DNA from: UBA1562 sp041653955
GTDB taxonomy: Bacteria; Omnitrophota; Gorgyraeia; Gygaellales; Profunditerraquicolaceae
NCBI GenBank assembly: GCA_041653955.1
Contig: JBAZEH010000004.1
Coordinates: 6,802 to 70,801, forward strand
DNA length: 64,000 nt
Reading direction: 5' to 3'
A program made the position numbers and the translations under genes. Shown here in pieces: positions 7,829 through 16,138 of the stretch; the stretch's first letter is position 1; every line of letters starts with the position of its first letter. The notes below the pieces were generated by a model. That model was given only the letters and a program-made list of their open reading frames with translations. It had not been told where the DNA came from and ran no database searches.

Positions 7829-8293
7829 ATGCAGGAAATTAATATTGAACAGCGTCAGGAATTTGTAGAGAAAGTTATTACCATTAACCGCGTAACTAAA
7901 GTTACTAAGGGCGGTAAAAAAATGTCTTTCAGCGCCCTGGTAGTCGTGGGCGACACCAAGGGGCGCATGGCATTTGCCTTAGGCAAGGCAAATGAAGTAG
8001 CGGATGCCATCCGCAAAGGCCTTTTAAAAGCGAAGAAAGAACTGTTCCGTGTCCCTATGGAGGGCTCGACTATACCTCATGAGATAATAGGAGAATACGG
8101 GGCTGCCAAAGTGCTGCTTAAACCCGCTTCTGAAGGGACGGGGGTTATAGCTGCCGGACCGGTGAGGGCGGTATGCGAAGCGGCCGGCATAAAAGATATC
8201 TTAACCAAATGCCTTAGGTCAAATACCCCGCTGAACGTCATCAAGGCGACGGTAGAAGGCTTAAAGAACCTGAAAACAGAGAGAAATGGATAA
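7829..8293 (+). CDS. rpsE: 30S ribosomal protein S5
   Basis: S5 family, 154 aa, a little shorter than many S5 proteins because of a short N-terminus and tail. Seen are the double-stranded-RNA-binding-like N-domain with VTKGGKKMSFSALVVVGD and the C-domain with KVLLKPASEGTGVIAAGPVR. S5 affects decoding accuracy and mRNA helicase activity. Its end overlaps rplO directly; the usual rpmD gene between them is missing. Confidence 0.97.
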   Translation: MQEINIEQRQEFVEKVITINRVTKVTKGGKKMSFSALVVVGDTKGRMAFALGKANEVADAIRKGLLKAKKELFRVPMEGSTIPHEIIGEYGAAKVLLKPASEGTGVIAAGPVRAVCEAAGIKDILTKCLRSNTPLNVIKATVEGLKNLKTERNG

Positions 8294-8777
8294 AAAGAAG
8301 ATAAAGAGCAAGAAGGCGGCGGTCATTTTAACAGGTATTAATAATATTAAGGCTCCGGCAGGCAGCCATAAGCGCAAAAAAATACTCGGCCGCGGCACAA
8401 GCTCCGGGCACGGGAAAACTTCCACGCGCGGCAGTAAGGGCCAAACCTCGCGCTCCGGAAAACATAAATACTTAGGGTTTGAGGGCGGACAGACCCCTCT
8501 GATACGCAGGTTACCGAAACGCGGCTTTATAAGCAGGTTCAAGAAAGAGTACCAGCTTATACACTTGGAAGACTTAAACAGGATAAAGGAGCAGAATATA
8601 AGCCTCCAGATCCTTAAAGAAAAGGGTTTGATCAAAGACACAACAAAGCTGGTTAAGATATTAAGCGATGGTGAGTTGAAAAACCCTGTGACCGTCCAGG
8701 CGCACGCGGTATCAAAGAAAGCATTTGAGAAGATCAAGAGTGCCGGCGGTAACGTAGAATTGATAGCCAAGTGTTAG
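8286..8777 (+). CDS. rplO: 50S ribosomal protein L15
   Basis: L15 family, 163 aa. The N-terminal half has the glycine/arginine-rich extension GRGTSSGHGKTSTRGSKGQ and the FEGGQTPLIRRLPKRGF motif. The first residues (MDKKKIKSKKAAVILTG) look slightly extended. The gene overlaps rpsE by 8 nt and secY by 7 nt. Confidence 0.95.
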   Translation: MDKKKIKSKKAAVILTGINNIKAPAGSHKRKKILGRGTSSGHGKTSTRGSKGQTSRSGKHKYLGFEGGQTPLIRRLPKRGFISRFKKEYQLIHLEDLNRIKEQNISLQILKEKGLIKDTTKLVKILSDGELKNPVTVQAHAVSKKAFEKIKSAGGNVELIAKC

Positions 8778-10117
8778 GCGCATTAGTTAATTCATTCAAG
8801 ATACCCGATCTAAAAAGGCGCATTCTCATAACAGCCGCGCTTATTACCGTATACCGCATAGGCTGTTATGTCCCTACTCCCGGGATAGACGGAGGGGCCC
8901 TTGCTGAATTTTTCAGCCGTATAGCCAAGACCCAGGGGGGCGCGCTCTTTGGAATAATAAATATGTTTTCAGGCGGCGCAATGGAGAGGCTTACCATTTT
9001 CGCGCTGGGGATAATGCCGTATATCTCGGCATCTATCATCCTGCAGCTGTTGACCGCGGTCATACCGGCGCTTGAAAAGCTGGCAAAGGAAGGCAAGGCC
9101 GGATACGAAAAGATAAACCAGTATACGCGTTACGGAACCGTAGGCCTTGCGCTGGTCCAGTCTTTCTTTATAGCCCTGTGGCTTGAAGACCCTGCCCGTT
9201 TTGAAGGCCTGAAGATAGTTTTATACCCCGGGTGGGGGTTTCGCGTGCTTACCGTCCTTACGCTTACTACCGGCACAATATTCATAATGTGGCTGGGAGA
9301 GCAGATACAGGAGAGAGGGATAGGCAACGGTATATCATTAGTCATCACGGCCGGCATTATTTCAAGGATATGGCCGGCGATGAACCAGCTCTTTATATTG
9401 ATCTCCCCGTTTTCTCCGGCGCGCAGGCAGATACAGCCCGTTACCTTGCTGATTATGGCGGCCCTTCTGGTCGGAGTAGTTTTCGCGGTAATATTGATCA
9501 CGCAGGGGCAAAGAAAGATACCTGTCCAGTACGCGCGCAGGATAGTGGGCAGGAAGATATTCGGCGGCCAGAGCACTTATATACCTTTAAAGGTTGATAC
9601 TTCCGGGGTCATCGCAATCATCTTTGCGCAGTCTATAATACTTTTTCCCGCGACGATCGCGTCTTTCGTGCCTAACCCGGCGTTTCAGAGGTGGGCGCAG
9701 GGGTTGGTCAGGGGTCACCTGCTTTACACGGCAGTATATTCCTTGCTGATCATATTCTTTTGTTATTTTTATACCGCCATAGTGTTTAACCCGGCAGACC
9801 TCTCCGACAATATGAAAAAGTACGGAGGTTTTATACCGGGTATCAGGCCGGGGGCGCCGACTACGGAGTTCCTGGATTACGTGATGACGAGGATAACGCT
9901 GGCGGGCGCGCTTTTTATAGCATTTATAGCCATATTCCCGGATTTTCTTATGGCGTGGCTGAAAGTCCCGTATCTTATAGCGTCATTCTTCGGCGGGACG
10001 GGTATACTGATCATAGTAGGCGTAATACTTGATACTTTAAAGCAGATAGAATCGCACCTTCTCATGCACCATTATGAAGGCTTTATTAAATCAGGACGCA
10101 TCAGGGGCAGAAGGTAA
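8771..10117 (+). CDS. secY: Preprotein translocase subunit SecY
   Basis: This 448-aa polytopic membrane protein forms the protein-conducting channel with SecE and SecG. It shows the SecY features YRIGCYVPTPGIDG, a plug-like GGALFGIINMFSGGAMERL region, PYISASIILQLL, and the cytoplasmic PVQYARRIVGRKIFGGQSTYIPLKVD loop. About ten hydrophobic segments are visible. The start is a GTG whose following bases form the rplO stop, indicating tight coupling. Confidence 0.97.
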   Translation: MLGALVNSFKIPDLKRRILITAALITVYRIGCYVPTPGIDGGALAEFFSRIAKTQGGALFGIINMFSGGAMERLTIFALGIMPYISASIILQLLTAVIPALEKLAKEGKAGYEKINQYTRYGTVGLALVQSFFIALWLEDPARFEGLKIVLYPGWGFRVLTVLTLTTGTIFIMWLGEQIQERGIGNGISLVITAGIISRIWPAMNQLFILISPFSPARRQIQPVTLLIMAALLVGVVFAVILITQGQRKIPVQYARRIVGRKIFGGQSTYIPLKVDTSGVIAIIFAQSIILFPATIASFVPNPAFQRWAQGLVRGHLLYTAVYSLLIIFFCYFYTAIVFNPADLSDNMKKYGGFIPGIRPGAPTTEFLDYVMTRITLAGALFIAFIAIFPDFLMAWLKVPYLIASFFGGTGILIIVGVILDTLKQIESHLLMHHYEGFIKSGRIRGRR

Positions 10118-10120
10118 ATT

Positions 10121-10765
10121 ATGAATATTATATTGTTAGGGCCTCCGGGGGCAGGAAAAGGGACTCAGGCAAAAACTCTGGCTTACAGGCTGGGGTTGCC
10201 GCACATATCTACCGGAGACCTTTTGAGGCAGAACGTTTCCGCCGGCACGCCTTTAGGCGCCCAGGCAAAGGATTATATGAACAAGGGGGCGCTCGTTCCG
10301 GATGAACTGGTTACCCAGATGGTCAAGGAGCGCGTCAGCAAGCCTGATATCAAGGGCGGTTTTATACTTGACGGTTACCCCCGCAATAAGAGCCAGGCGT
10401 CGGCATTGGATGAAATACTTAAACAGCTGGGTTCGGGGATAGACCTGGTGGTATATCTTGACAGCAGTGAACCCGTCATAGTCCAGCGCCTGTCCGGCAG
10501 GCTGGTGTGCAGTTCCTGCGGAGCAAATTTTCACGCGGTTAATATGCCGCCTAAAACAGCAATGACCTGCGATGGCTGCGGCGGAAAGCTTTATCAGAGA
10601 AGCGACGATAAACCGGAAACGATCAAGGAGCGGTTGAGGGTATATGCCGCGGAATCAGCCCCGCTGATCAGGTATTATGAAGAAGCAGGCAATCTCCACC
10701 GCCTTCCGGCGGACGGGGATAAAGACGGGGTCCTCGATCAGATCATTGATCTTACAAAAAAATAA
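10121..10765 (+). CDS. adk: Adenylate kinase, zinc-lid type
   Basis: A 214-aa adenylate kinase interconverting ATP + AMP and 2 ADP. The P-loop GPPGAGKGT is at residues 7-15, the AMP-binding HISTGDLLR follows, and GYPRNKSQA is the GFPR-type motif. The LID domain carries a CSSC...CDGC four-cysteine set (around residues 128-150), so it should bind structural zinc. It sits in the spc operon between secY and map, the usual arrangement. Confidence 0.97.
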   Translation: MNIILLGPPGAGKGTQAKTLAYRLGLPHISTGDLLRQNVSAGTPLGAQAKDYMNKGALVPDELVTQMVKERVSKPDIKGGFILDGYPRNKSQASALDEILKQLGSGIDLVVYLDSSEPVIVQRLSGRLVCSSCGANFHAVNMPPKTAMTCDGCGGKLYQRSDDKPETIKERLRVYAAESAPLIRYYEEAGNLHRLPADGDKDGVLDQIIDLTKK

Positions 10766-11509
10766 ATGATCCCTATCAAATCCGACGAAGAACTGAAAAT
10801 GTTTGAAAAGTCGGGAAGGATACTCGCCAGGGTAATGGGGGGATTAAGAAGGGCCGTGAAGAGCGGCATCTCTACGATAGAGATCGACCTGCTGGCGCAG
10901 GAGATGATGGAACGCGAAGGTTCCTCATCGGCCTTTAAGGGGTATAACGGATTTCCGGCGAACATATGCGTTTCCGTGAATGAAGAAGTTGTGCACGGGA
11001 TACCCGGGGAGAGGGTCCTTAAAGACGGCGATATGGTAAGCCTGGATGTAGGTATAAATTACAAGGGTTATCTATCCGACTCCGCCATTACTGTCGCGGT
11101 GGGGCGCATAGACCCGGCCAGAAAAAAGCTCATTGAGGTAACTAGAAGGTCTTTGATAGAAGGGATAAAGCAGGCGCGTATAGATAACTATATGTCGGAT
11201 ATATCCCATGCCATACAGTCATACGTAGAGAGAAACGGTTTCTCGGTTGTAAGGCAGTTTGTCGGGCACGGCATAGGGTATGACCTGCATGAAGAGCCCC
11301 AGATACCTAATTTCGGCAAGCCCAACCGCGGCGAGATACTGAAAAAAGGTATGTTATTGGCGATTGAGCCGATGGTTAATATGGGGGCATGGGAGTGCGA
11401 ACTGCTTGATAACGGCTGGACCGCCGTGACAAAGGACGGTTTACCGTCGGCGCATTTTGAGCATACGGTAGCGGTCACGGAACGCGGGCCCAGGATATTG
11501 ACCGATTAA
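10766..11509 (+). CDS. map: Methionine aminopeptidase type I
   Basis: This 247-aa enzyme removes N-terminal methionine cotranslationally. The five metal ligands are recognisable in SLDVGINYKGYLSDSA (two Asp), GHGIGYDLHEEPQIP (His), AIEPMVN (Glu) and FEHTVAV (Glu). It starts right after the adk stop with no spacer. Confidence 0.97.
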   Translation: MIPIKSDEELKMFEKSGRILARVMGGLRRAVKSGISTIEIDLLAQEMMEREGSSSAFKGYNGFPANICVSVNEEVVHGIPGERVLKDGDMVSLDVGINYKGYLSDSAITVAVGRIDPARKKLIEVTRRSLIEGIKQARIDNYMSDISHAIQSYVERNGFSVVRQFVGHGIGYDLHEEPQIPNFGKPNRGEILKKGMLLAIEPMVNMGAWECELLDNGWTAVTKDGLPSAHFEHTVAVTERGPRILTD

Positions 11510-11515
11510 ATAAAT

Positions 11516-11734
11516 ATGGCCAAAGAGGAACTGATAGAGACCGAGGGGATTGTAGCAGAGGCGCTGCCTAATGCCATGTTCAAGGTTAACCTTGAGAACG
11601 GGCACCAGGTCCTGGCGCACGTATCGGGAAAAATGCGCATGAATTTTATCAGGATACTTCCCGGGGATAAGGTGAAATTGGAGCTTTCTCCGTATGACCT
11701 TAGCCGCGGAAGGATTACCTTCAGGTCCAAATAA
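11516..11734 (+). CDS. infA: Translation initiation factor IF-1
   Basis: A 72-aa OB-fold protein of exact IF-1 length. It starts MAKEELIETEGIVAEALPNA and ends LSPYDLSRGRITFRSK. IF-1 occupies the 30S A site during initiation. It lies between map and rpmJ as in many bacteria. Confidence 0.97.
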   Translation: MAKEELIETEGIVAEALPNAMFKVNLENGHQVLAHVSGKMRMNFIRILPGDKVKLELSPYDLSRGRITFRSK

Positions 11735-11751
11735 ACGAGAGGTATTAAGTC

Positions 11752-11865
11752 ATGAAAGTAAAAGCGTCGGTAAGGAAGATCTGCGACAGGTGCAAGATCG
11801 TTAAAAGACGGGGAGTCGTAAGGGTGATATGTATCAAGCCCAAGCATAAACAGAGGCAGGGCTAA
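11752..11865 (+). CDS. rpmJ: 50S ribosomal protein L36
   Basis: A 37-aa reading frame: MKVKASVRKICDRCKIVK, then RVICIKPKHKQRQG. It contains the zinc-binding CxxC (C11, C14) plus Cys27 and His32, so it is the zinc-containing L36 form. It has a GAGAGGTATT upstream site and the canonical place between infA and rpsM. Confidence 0.96.
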   Translation: MKVKASVRKICDRCKIVKRRGVVRVICIKPKHKQRQG

Positions 11866-11884
11866 AAAACATAAGCGAGGAAAG

Positions 11885-12298
11885 ATGCCAAGAATTCTGG
11901 GCGTAGATTTACCAAAAGAAAAAAGGATAGATATATCGTTGACCTATTTATACGGGGTAGGCAGGCATATCGCGAAGATAATCGTGAATGATTCCGGAAT
12001 TGACCCTGCCAAGCGTGGGAAGGATCTGACAGAAGATGAGGTTTCGCGCCTGACTAACACTATCCAGAAGAGCGGATATAAAGTGGAAGGGGACTTGCGC
12101 CGCGATATATCGCAGAATATAAAGAGGCTGATGGATATAGGCTCCTGGCGTGGGATGCGCCATAAGAAGGGGCTTCCCGCGAGGGGCCAGCGCACGCGTA
12201 CAAACGCCAGGACCAGGAAAGGCCCGCGTAAAGGAAGTTTGGCGGTAGTGAAGAAACCTGCCGCTACGGCAGCGCCTGCCGCTAAAAAAGGGGGTTAA
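11885..12298 (+). CDS. rpsM: 30S ribosomal protein S13 with Ala-rich tail
   Basis: S13 family, 137 aa. It starts MPRILGVDLPKEKRIDISLTY and has the helix-turn-helix region YLYGVGRHIAKIIV and the C-terminal GLPARGQRTRTNARTRKG motif that contacts P-site tRNA. After that motif comes a tail of about 20 residues rich in Ala, Lys and Pro (VVKKPAATAAPAAKKGG), slightly longer than the usual ending. Confidence 0.96.
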   Translation: MPRILGVDLPKEKRIDISLTYLYGVGRHIAKIIVNDSGIDPAKRGKDLTEDEVSRLTNTIQKSGYKVEGDLRRDISQNIKRLMDIGSWRGMRHKKGLPARGQRTRTNARTRKGPRKGSLAVVKKPAATAAPAAKKGG

Positions 12299-12303
12299 TA
12301 TAA

Positions 12304-12693
12304 ATGGCTGTAAAAGATAAGGCAAAGAAAAAGAAACTGGCCAAGGGGATAACAAGCGGTATAGCGCATATCCAGGCAAGTTTTAATAATACCATAATAA
12401 CCATAACCGATAAACAGGGCAACGCTCTCGTGTGGTCAGCCCCAGGGATCGTAGGTTACAGCGGTTCAAAGAAATCCACGCCTTTTGCCGCCCAGATAGC
12501 GGCTACCGATGCGGCAAGAAAAGCAAAAGAGATAGGCATCAAGGAAGTGGATGTGCAGGTAAAAGGCCCGGGTTCGGGCAGGGAATCGGCTATAAGGGCA
12601 CTGCAGGCCGCGGGCCTTACGGTCACCTGCATAAGGGATGTAACGCCGATCCCGCATAACGGCTGCCGCGCAAAAAAGAGAAGGAGAGTATAA
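12304..12693 (+). CDS. rpsK: 30S ribosomal protein S11
   Basis: S11 family, 129 aa, in the 30S platform. It shows GIAHIQASFNNTIITITD, the KKSTPFAAQIAATDAARKA helix, VKGPGSGRESAIRAL and the C-terminal DVTPIPHNGCRAKKRRRV. Canonical position after rpsM. Confidence 0.97.
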   Translation: MAVKDKAKKKKLAKGITSGIAHIQASFNNTIITITDKQGNALVWSAPGIVGYSGSKKSTPFAAQIAATDAARKAKEIGIKEVDVQVKGPGSGRESAIRALQAAGLTVTCIRDVTPIPHNGCRAKKRRRV

Positions 12694-12698
12694 GATAA

Positions 12699-13328
12699 AT
12701 GGCTCGATATACGGATCCAGTCTGCAGATTATGCAGGCGTAAAGGAGAAAAGTTATTTTTAAAAGGCTCCAGGTGCAATACTCCAAAATGCGCCATAGCC
12801 AAGAGAGGCTATGCCCCGGGCCAGCATGGACAGAGGGGTAAACAGAAGCTCTCTAACTACGGCCTGCAGTTAAAAGAAAAGCAGAAGGCAAAATGGATAT
12901 ACGGGGTCCTGGAAAAGCAGTTCCGTAAATATTTCAAGATCGCCGCGAAATCCAAGGGCGTAACCGGCAAGGTATTGCTGCAGATGCTGGAGAGAAGGCT
13001 GGATAACGTCGTATTCAGGATGGGGCTTGGCACTTCGAGGTCGCAGAGCCGCCAGATCGTGCGCCATAACTGGATATACGTCAACTCCAAGCGCGTAAAC
13101 ATACCGTCATACTTGATAAAGCAGGGCGATATCATAGAGGCGAAGACCAAGGAAAAAGCGCAGAAGAAACTGAAAGAGAACCTTGAATTATCCCGCGACA
13201 GGAGCGTTCCCGGATGGCTTGAATTTAACGTCCAGGAATTAAAGGCGAAAGTCCTGCGCTTGCCGGAAAAAGAAGATATCGGCCATCCGATCCAGGAGCA
13301 GTTAATAGTAGAGTTGTATTCAAAATAA
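12699..13328 (+). CDS. rpsD: 30S ribosomal protein S4
   Basis: S4 family, 209 aa, a primary 16S assembly protein. The N-terminal region has four cysteines (CRLCRRKGEKLFLKGSRC, then CAIAKRGYAPGQHG), consistent with the zinc-binding S4 variant. An S4 RNA-binding domain follows (LERRLDNVVFRMGLGTSRSQ). It precedes rpoA by 45 nt. Confidence 0.97.
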   Translation: MARYTDPVCRLCRRKGEKLFLKGSRCNTPKCAIAKRGYAPGQHGQRGKQKLSNYGLQLKEKQKAKWIYGVLEKQFRKYFKIAAKSKGVTGKVLLQMLERRLDNVVFRMGLGTSRSQSRQIVRHNWIYVNSKRVNIPSYLIKQGDIIEAKTKEKAQKKLKENLELSRDRSVPGWLEFNVQELKAKVLRLPEKEDIGHPIQEQLIVELYSK

Positions 13329-13373
13329 GCGAATACGTAATTTTAAAATATCCGCTCATTTTAAGGAGGAAGA

Positions 13374-14363
13374 ATGGGTATAAAATGGAGAGATTTTCAG
13401 TTACCAAAAAGGCTGGAGTGCGACGAGTCAACTTATACGCAGACGTACGGAAAATTCTTCGCTTCCCCTTTTGAGAGAGGTTACGGCGTTACTCTGGGTA
13501 ATTCCCTTAGGCGCGTCCTGCTTTCTTCCATAGAAGGGAGCGCTGTGACTTCGGTTAAGATACAGGGGGTACAGCATGAATTTACTACTATACCGGGGGT
13601 TCTGGAAGATATCCCGGAAATAATCCTGAATATAAAGAGCCTTGTGCTTAACTCGCGCTCAAAAATACCAAAGACCATATTCCTGAAAAAGAACACCAAG
13701 GGTGAGGTAAAGGCCAAGGACATAGATGCCGGGGAAGCCATAGAGGTGGTGAACCCGGAACTCCATATCGCTACGCTTACCAAAGATACGAAGTTCAACG
13801 TAGAGATGGAAGTAGCCAGAGGCAGGGGTTATGTGACGTCGGAACTGAACAAGAAAGAAGGGCTGCCTATCGGCATGATCCCCATAGATTCCGTATTTAC
13901 TCCCGTAAAGAAGGTCAATTTTTATTCAGAGAACACGCGCGTAGGGCAAAGGACAGATTACGATAAACTTGTCCTTGAGGTATGGACTAACGGAGCGATA
14001 AGCCCGAAGGACGCGCTTCTTTATGCCTCTAACATACTGCAAAGGCACCTGGATATCTTTGTCAATTTCGGGCAGCTTCCCGAAGATATAGAAGAAGAGC
14101 CGGAGATGACGCAGGAAGAGTTCTCGTTATATGAAAAGCTAAGGCTGCCTATATCCGAACTGGAACTATCGGTAAGAAGCTCTAATTGTTTAAGAGAAGC
14201 CAATATCAAGGTGATCGCCGACCTCGTAAAGAGGTCTGAAGAAGAGATGTTAGGATTCAAGAATTTCGGTAAAAAATCCCTTATCGAGATCAAAGAGCTT
14301 ATCGCCGGTATGGGGTTGACCCTGGGTATGCAGATAGATCCCAAAAAACTCAAGAAATCATGA
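13374..14363 (+). CDS. rpoA: DNA-directed RNA polymerase subunit alpha
   Basis: This 329-aa protein is the alpha subunit. The N-terminal assembly domain has PFERGYGVTLGNSLRRVLLSS, and the C-terminal domain (about residues 255-320) contains SVRSSNCLREANIKVIADLV and FGKKSLIEIKELI, the surface that binds UP elements and activators. A strong AAGGAGG site lies 5 nt before the ATG. Its stop overlaps the rplQ start (ATGA). Confidence 0.98.
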   Translation: MGIKWRDFQLPKRLECDESTYTQTYGKFFASPFERGYGVTLGNSLRRVLLSSIEGSAVTSVKIQGVQHEFTTIPGVLEDIPEIILNIKSLVLNSRSKIPKTIFLKKNTKGEVKAKDIDAGEAIEVVNPELHIATLTKDTKFNVEMEVARGRGYVTSELNKKEGLPIGMIPIDSVFTPVKKVNFYSENTRVGQRTDYDKLVLEVWTNGAISPKDALLYASNILQRHLDIFVNFGQLPEDIEEEPEMTQEEFSLYEKLRLPISELELSVRSSNCLREANIKVIADLVKRSEEEMLGFKNFGKKSLIEIKELIAGMGLTLGMQIDPKKLKKS

Positions 14364-14938
14364 GACACTCTAAAGATAGGCTGCAATTAAACCGTTTCAC
14401 AAGCTGGCGTAAGGCCACATTGGCAAGCCTGGCAAGGAGCCTGGTCACTTATCAGAGGATCAGGACCACAAAGGCCAAGGCCAAGGCCGTAAAGCCGCTG
14501 GCTGAAAAACTGATATCCCTCGGCAAGAGCAACACGCTTGCCGCTAAAAGACAGGCCTTCAGCATCCTGGGCGACCATAGGCTGGTAAAGGAGCTTTTTA
14601 ACGATATAGCCCCGCGTTTCGCGAACAGGACCGGCGGTTATACCCGTATCGTTAATCTCGGCTCAAGGCGCGGGGATAACGCGCAATTAGTGGTCCTGGC
14701 TTTTACCGAGATCAAGGAGAAGATCCGCAAAAAGCCCGAATTAAAGGAGCATAAGGAAGCGCATAAACCGCTGCCCGAAGGGGAGCAATCCGCGATAAAA
14801 GAGCAGCATACGCAAGAAGAGAAGCCTAAAACCGAGACAGCGGTCAAAGATAAGAAACCGCCTATCACTAAAAAGCCCACAAAGAAATTCTTAGGAGGTT
14901 TGCGAGGGATATTCAAAAAAGAGCGTGATTCTTTATAA
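14360..14938 (+). CDS. rplQ: 50S ribosomal protein L17 with long charged tail
   Basis: Residues 1-120 are a normal L17 (RHSKDRLQLNRFTSWRKATL, RIRTTKAKAKAVKPLAEKLI, RTGGYTRIVNLGSRRGDNA). The total is 192 aa, whereas L17 usually ends near residue 120-130. The extra part of about 70 residues is Lys/Glu/Pro-rich and probably disordered, ending in KKFLGGLRGIFKKERDSL, which could form an amphipathic helix. The tail's function is unknown. Last gene of the ribosomal operon. Confidence 0.95.
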   Translation: MRHSKDRLQLNRFTSWRKATLASLARSLVTYQRIRTTKAKAKAVKPLAEKLISLGKSNTLAAKRQAFSILGDHRLVKELFNDIAPRFANRTGGYTRIVNLGSRRGDNAQLVVLAFTEIKEKIRKKPELKEHKEAHKPLPEGEQSAIKEQHTQEEKPKTETAVKDKKPPITKKPTKKFLGGLRGIFKKERDSL

Positions 14939-14958
14939 TAACTACATAAGATATCTCA

Positions 14959-16134
14959 ATGCGAATAGATATCAGGATAGCGAAACGTCTCGAAAAGATA
15001 AATCCTTCCTCGACCCTAGCAATAACCGCTAAAGCCAAGAAGTTAAAGTCAGAAGGCCGTGATATAGTTAATTTTGCTGCGGGTGAGCCTGACTTTGACA
15101 CTCCCGATTTCATAAAGGAGGCCGCTATAGCGGCGATAAAGGGTGGATTTACCAAATATACGCCCTCTACCGGCACCCCGGAATTAAAAAAGGTAATCTC
15201 CGAGAAATTCCACAGAGATAATTCACTCGAATACGACCCGTCTCAAATAGTCGTATCCTGCGGCGCCAAACACAGCATATTCAACGCCTTATTAGTGCTT
15301 ATAAACAAGGCTGATGAGGTCATAATACCTTCTCCTTACTGGGTGAGCTATCCGGAGATGGTTAATTTGTGTGAAGGTAAGGCGCGCTTCATAAAAACCA
15401 TCCCTGAAAACGGATTTAAGATGACAGCCGGGGAGCTGGAAAAGAATATCACCCCCAAAACCAAAGTATTGATATTGAACAGCCCCTCTAACCCCACCGG
15501 ATGCGTTTATACCCGCGACGAGCTTGAGCGGATCGCCGGCATATGCGCGGCAAAGAAGATATTCATCATAAGCGACGAGATATACGAAAAGCTCATATAT
15601 GACGGCGGAAAACACGTTTCTATAGCTTCTTTGAGCAAGGATATTTATAATCTCACCGTTACCGTTAACGGCCTTTCTAAAAGCCATTCAATGACCGGAT
15701 GGAGAATAGGTTATCTGGCGGCCCCCGCGGACGTTACTGCCGCGATATCCAAGGTCCAGGACCATTCTACCTCTAACCCGGTATCCATCAGCCAGAAGGC
15801 GGCCGTAGCCGCGTTAAGCTCAAGCGATGATTTTTGCAGAGAGATGGCTTCCGAATTCCAGAAGAGGAGGGATTACGCATTAGAAAGGCTCGGCAGGATC
15901 AAGAAAATTTCTTTTATCAAACCGCAGGGGGCATTTTATATTTTCTGCGATATCTCAAAGAGCGGGCTTGATTCTTCAACTTTCGCGGGCCGGCTCCTTG
16001 AGGAAACCTATGTAAGCATTATCCCGGGCGAAGGGTTTGGCGTTGACAATTATGTGCGCATAAGCTTTGCCACCGGCCTTGAACGCATAGAAAAAGGAAT
16101 GGACAGGATAGAGGATTGGGTAAACAAACTATAA
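14959..16134 (+). CDS. aspC: Class I/II aminotransferase (aspartate aminotransferase type)
   Basis: A 391-aa PLP enzyme of aminotransferase subgroup I-gamma. Seen are NFAAGEPDFDTPDFIKEAA, the substrate/PLP loop SPYWVSYPEM, NSPSNPTG, SDEIYEKLIYDG and the PLP lysine in GLSKSHSMTGWRIGY (near residue 240). Likely reaction: aspartate + 2-oxoglutarate to oxaloacetate + glutamate. Next to isocitrate- and malate-type dehydrogenases this fits feeding oxaloacetate and 2-oxoglutarate pools. Exact substrate range cannot be fixed from sequence. Confidence 0.85.
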   Translation: MRIDIRIAKRLEKINPSSTLAITAKAKKLKSEGRDIVNFAAGEPDFDTPDFIKEAAIAAIKGGFTKYTPSTGTPELKKVISEKFHRDNSLEYDPSQIVVSCGAKHSIFNALLVLINKADEVIIPSPYWVSYPEMVNLCEGKARFIKTIPENGFKMTAGELEKNITPKTKVLILNSPSNPTGCVYTRDELERIAGICAAKKIFIISDEIYEKLIYDGGKHVSIASLSKDIYNLTVTVNGLSKSHSMTGWRIGYLAAPADVTAAISKVQDHSTSNPVSISQKAAVAALSSSDDFCREMASEFQKRRDYALERLGRIKKISFIKPQGAFYIFCDISKSGLDSSTFAGRLLEETYVSIIPGEGFGVDNYVRISFATGLERIEKGMDRIEDWVNKL

Positions 16135-16138
16135 TAAT

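Noticed and set aside
9232..9597. 121-codon open frame inside secY
   Set aside because: Alternate-frame shadow of a well-supported SecY; no ribosome-binding site or family resemblance.
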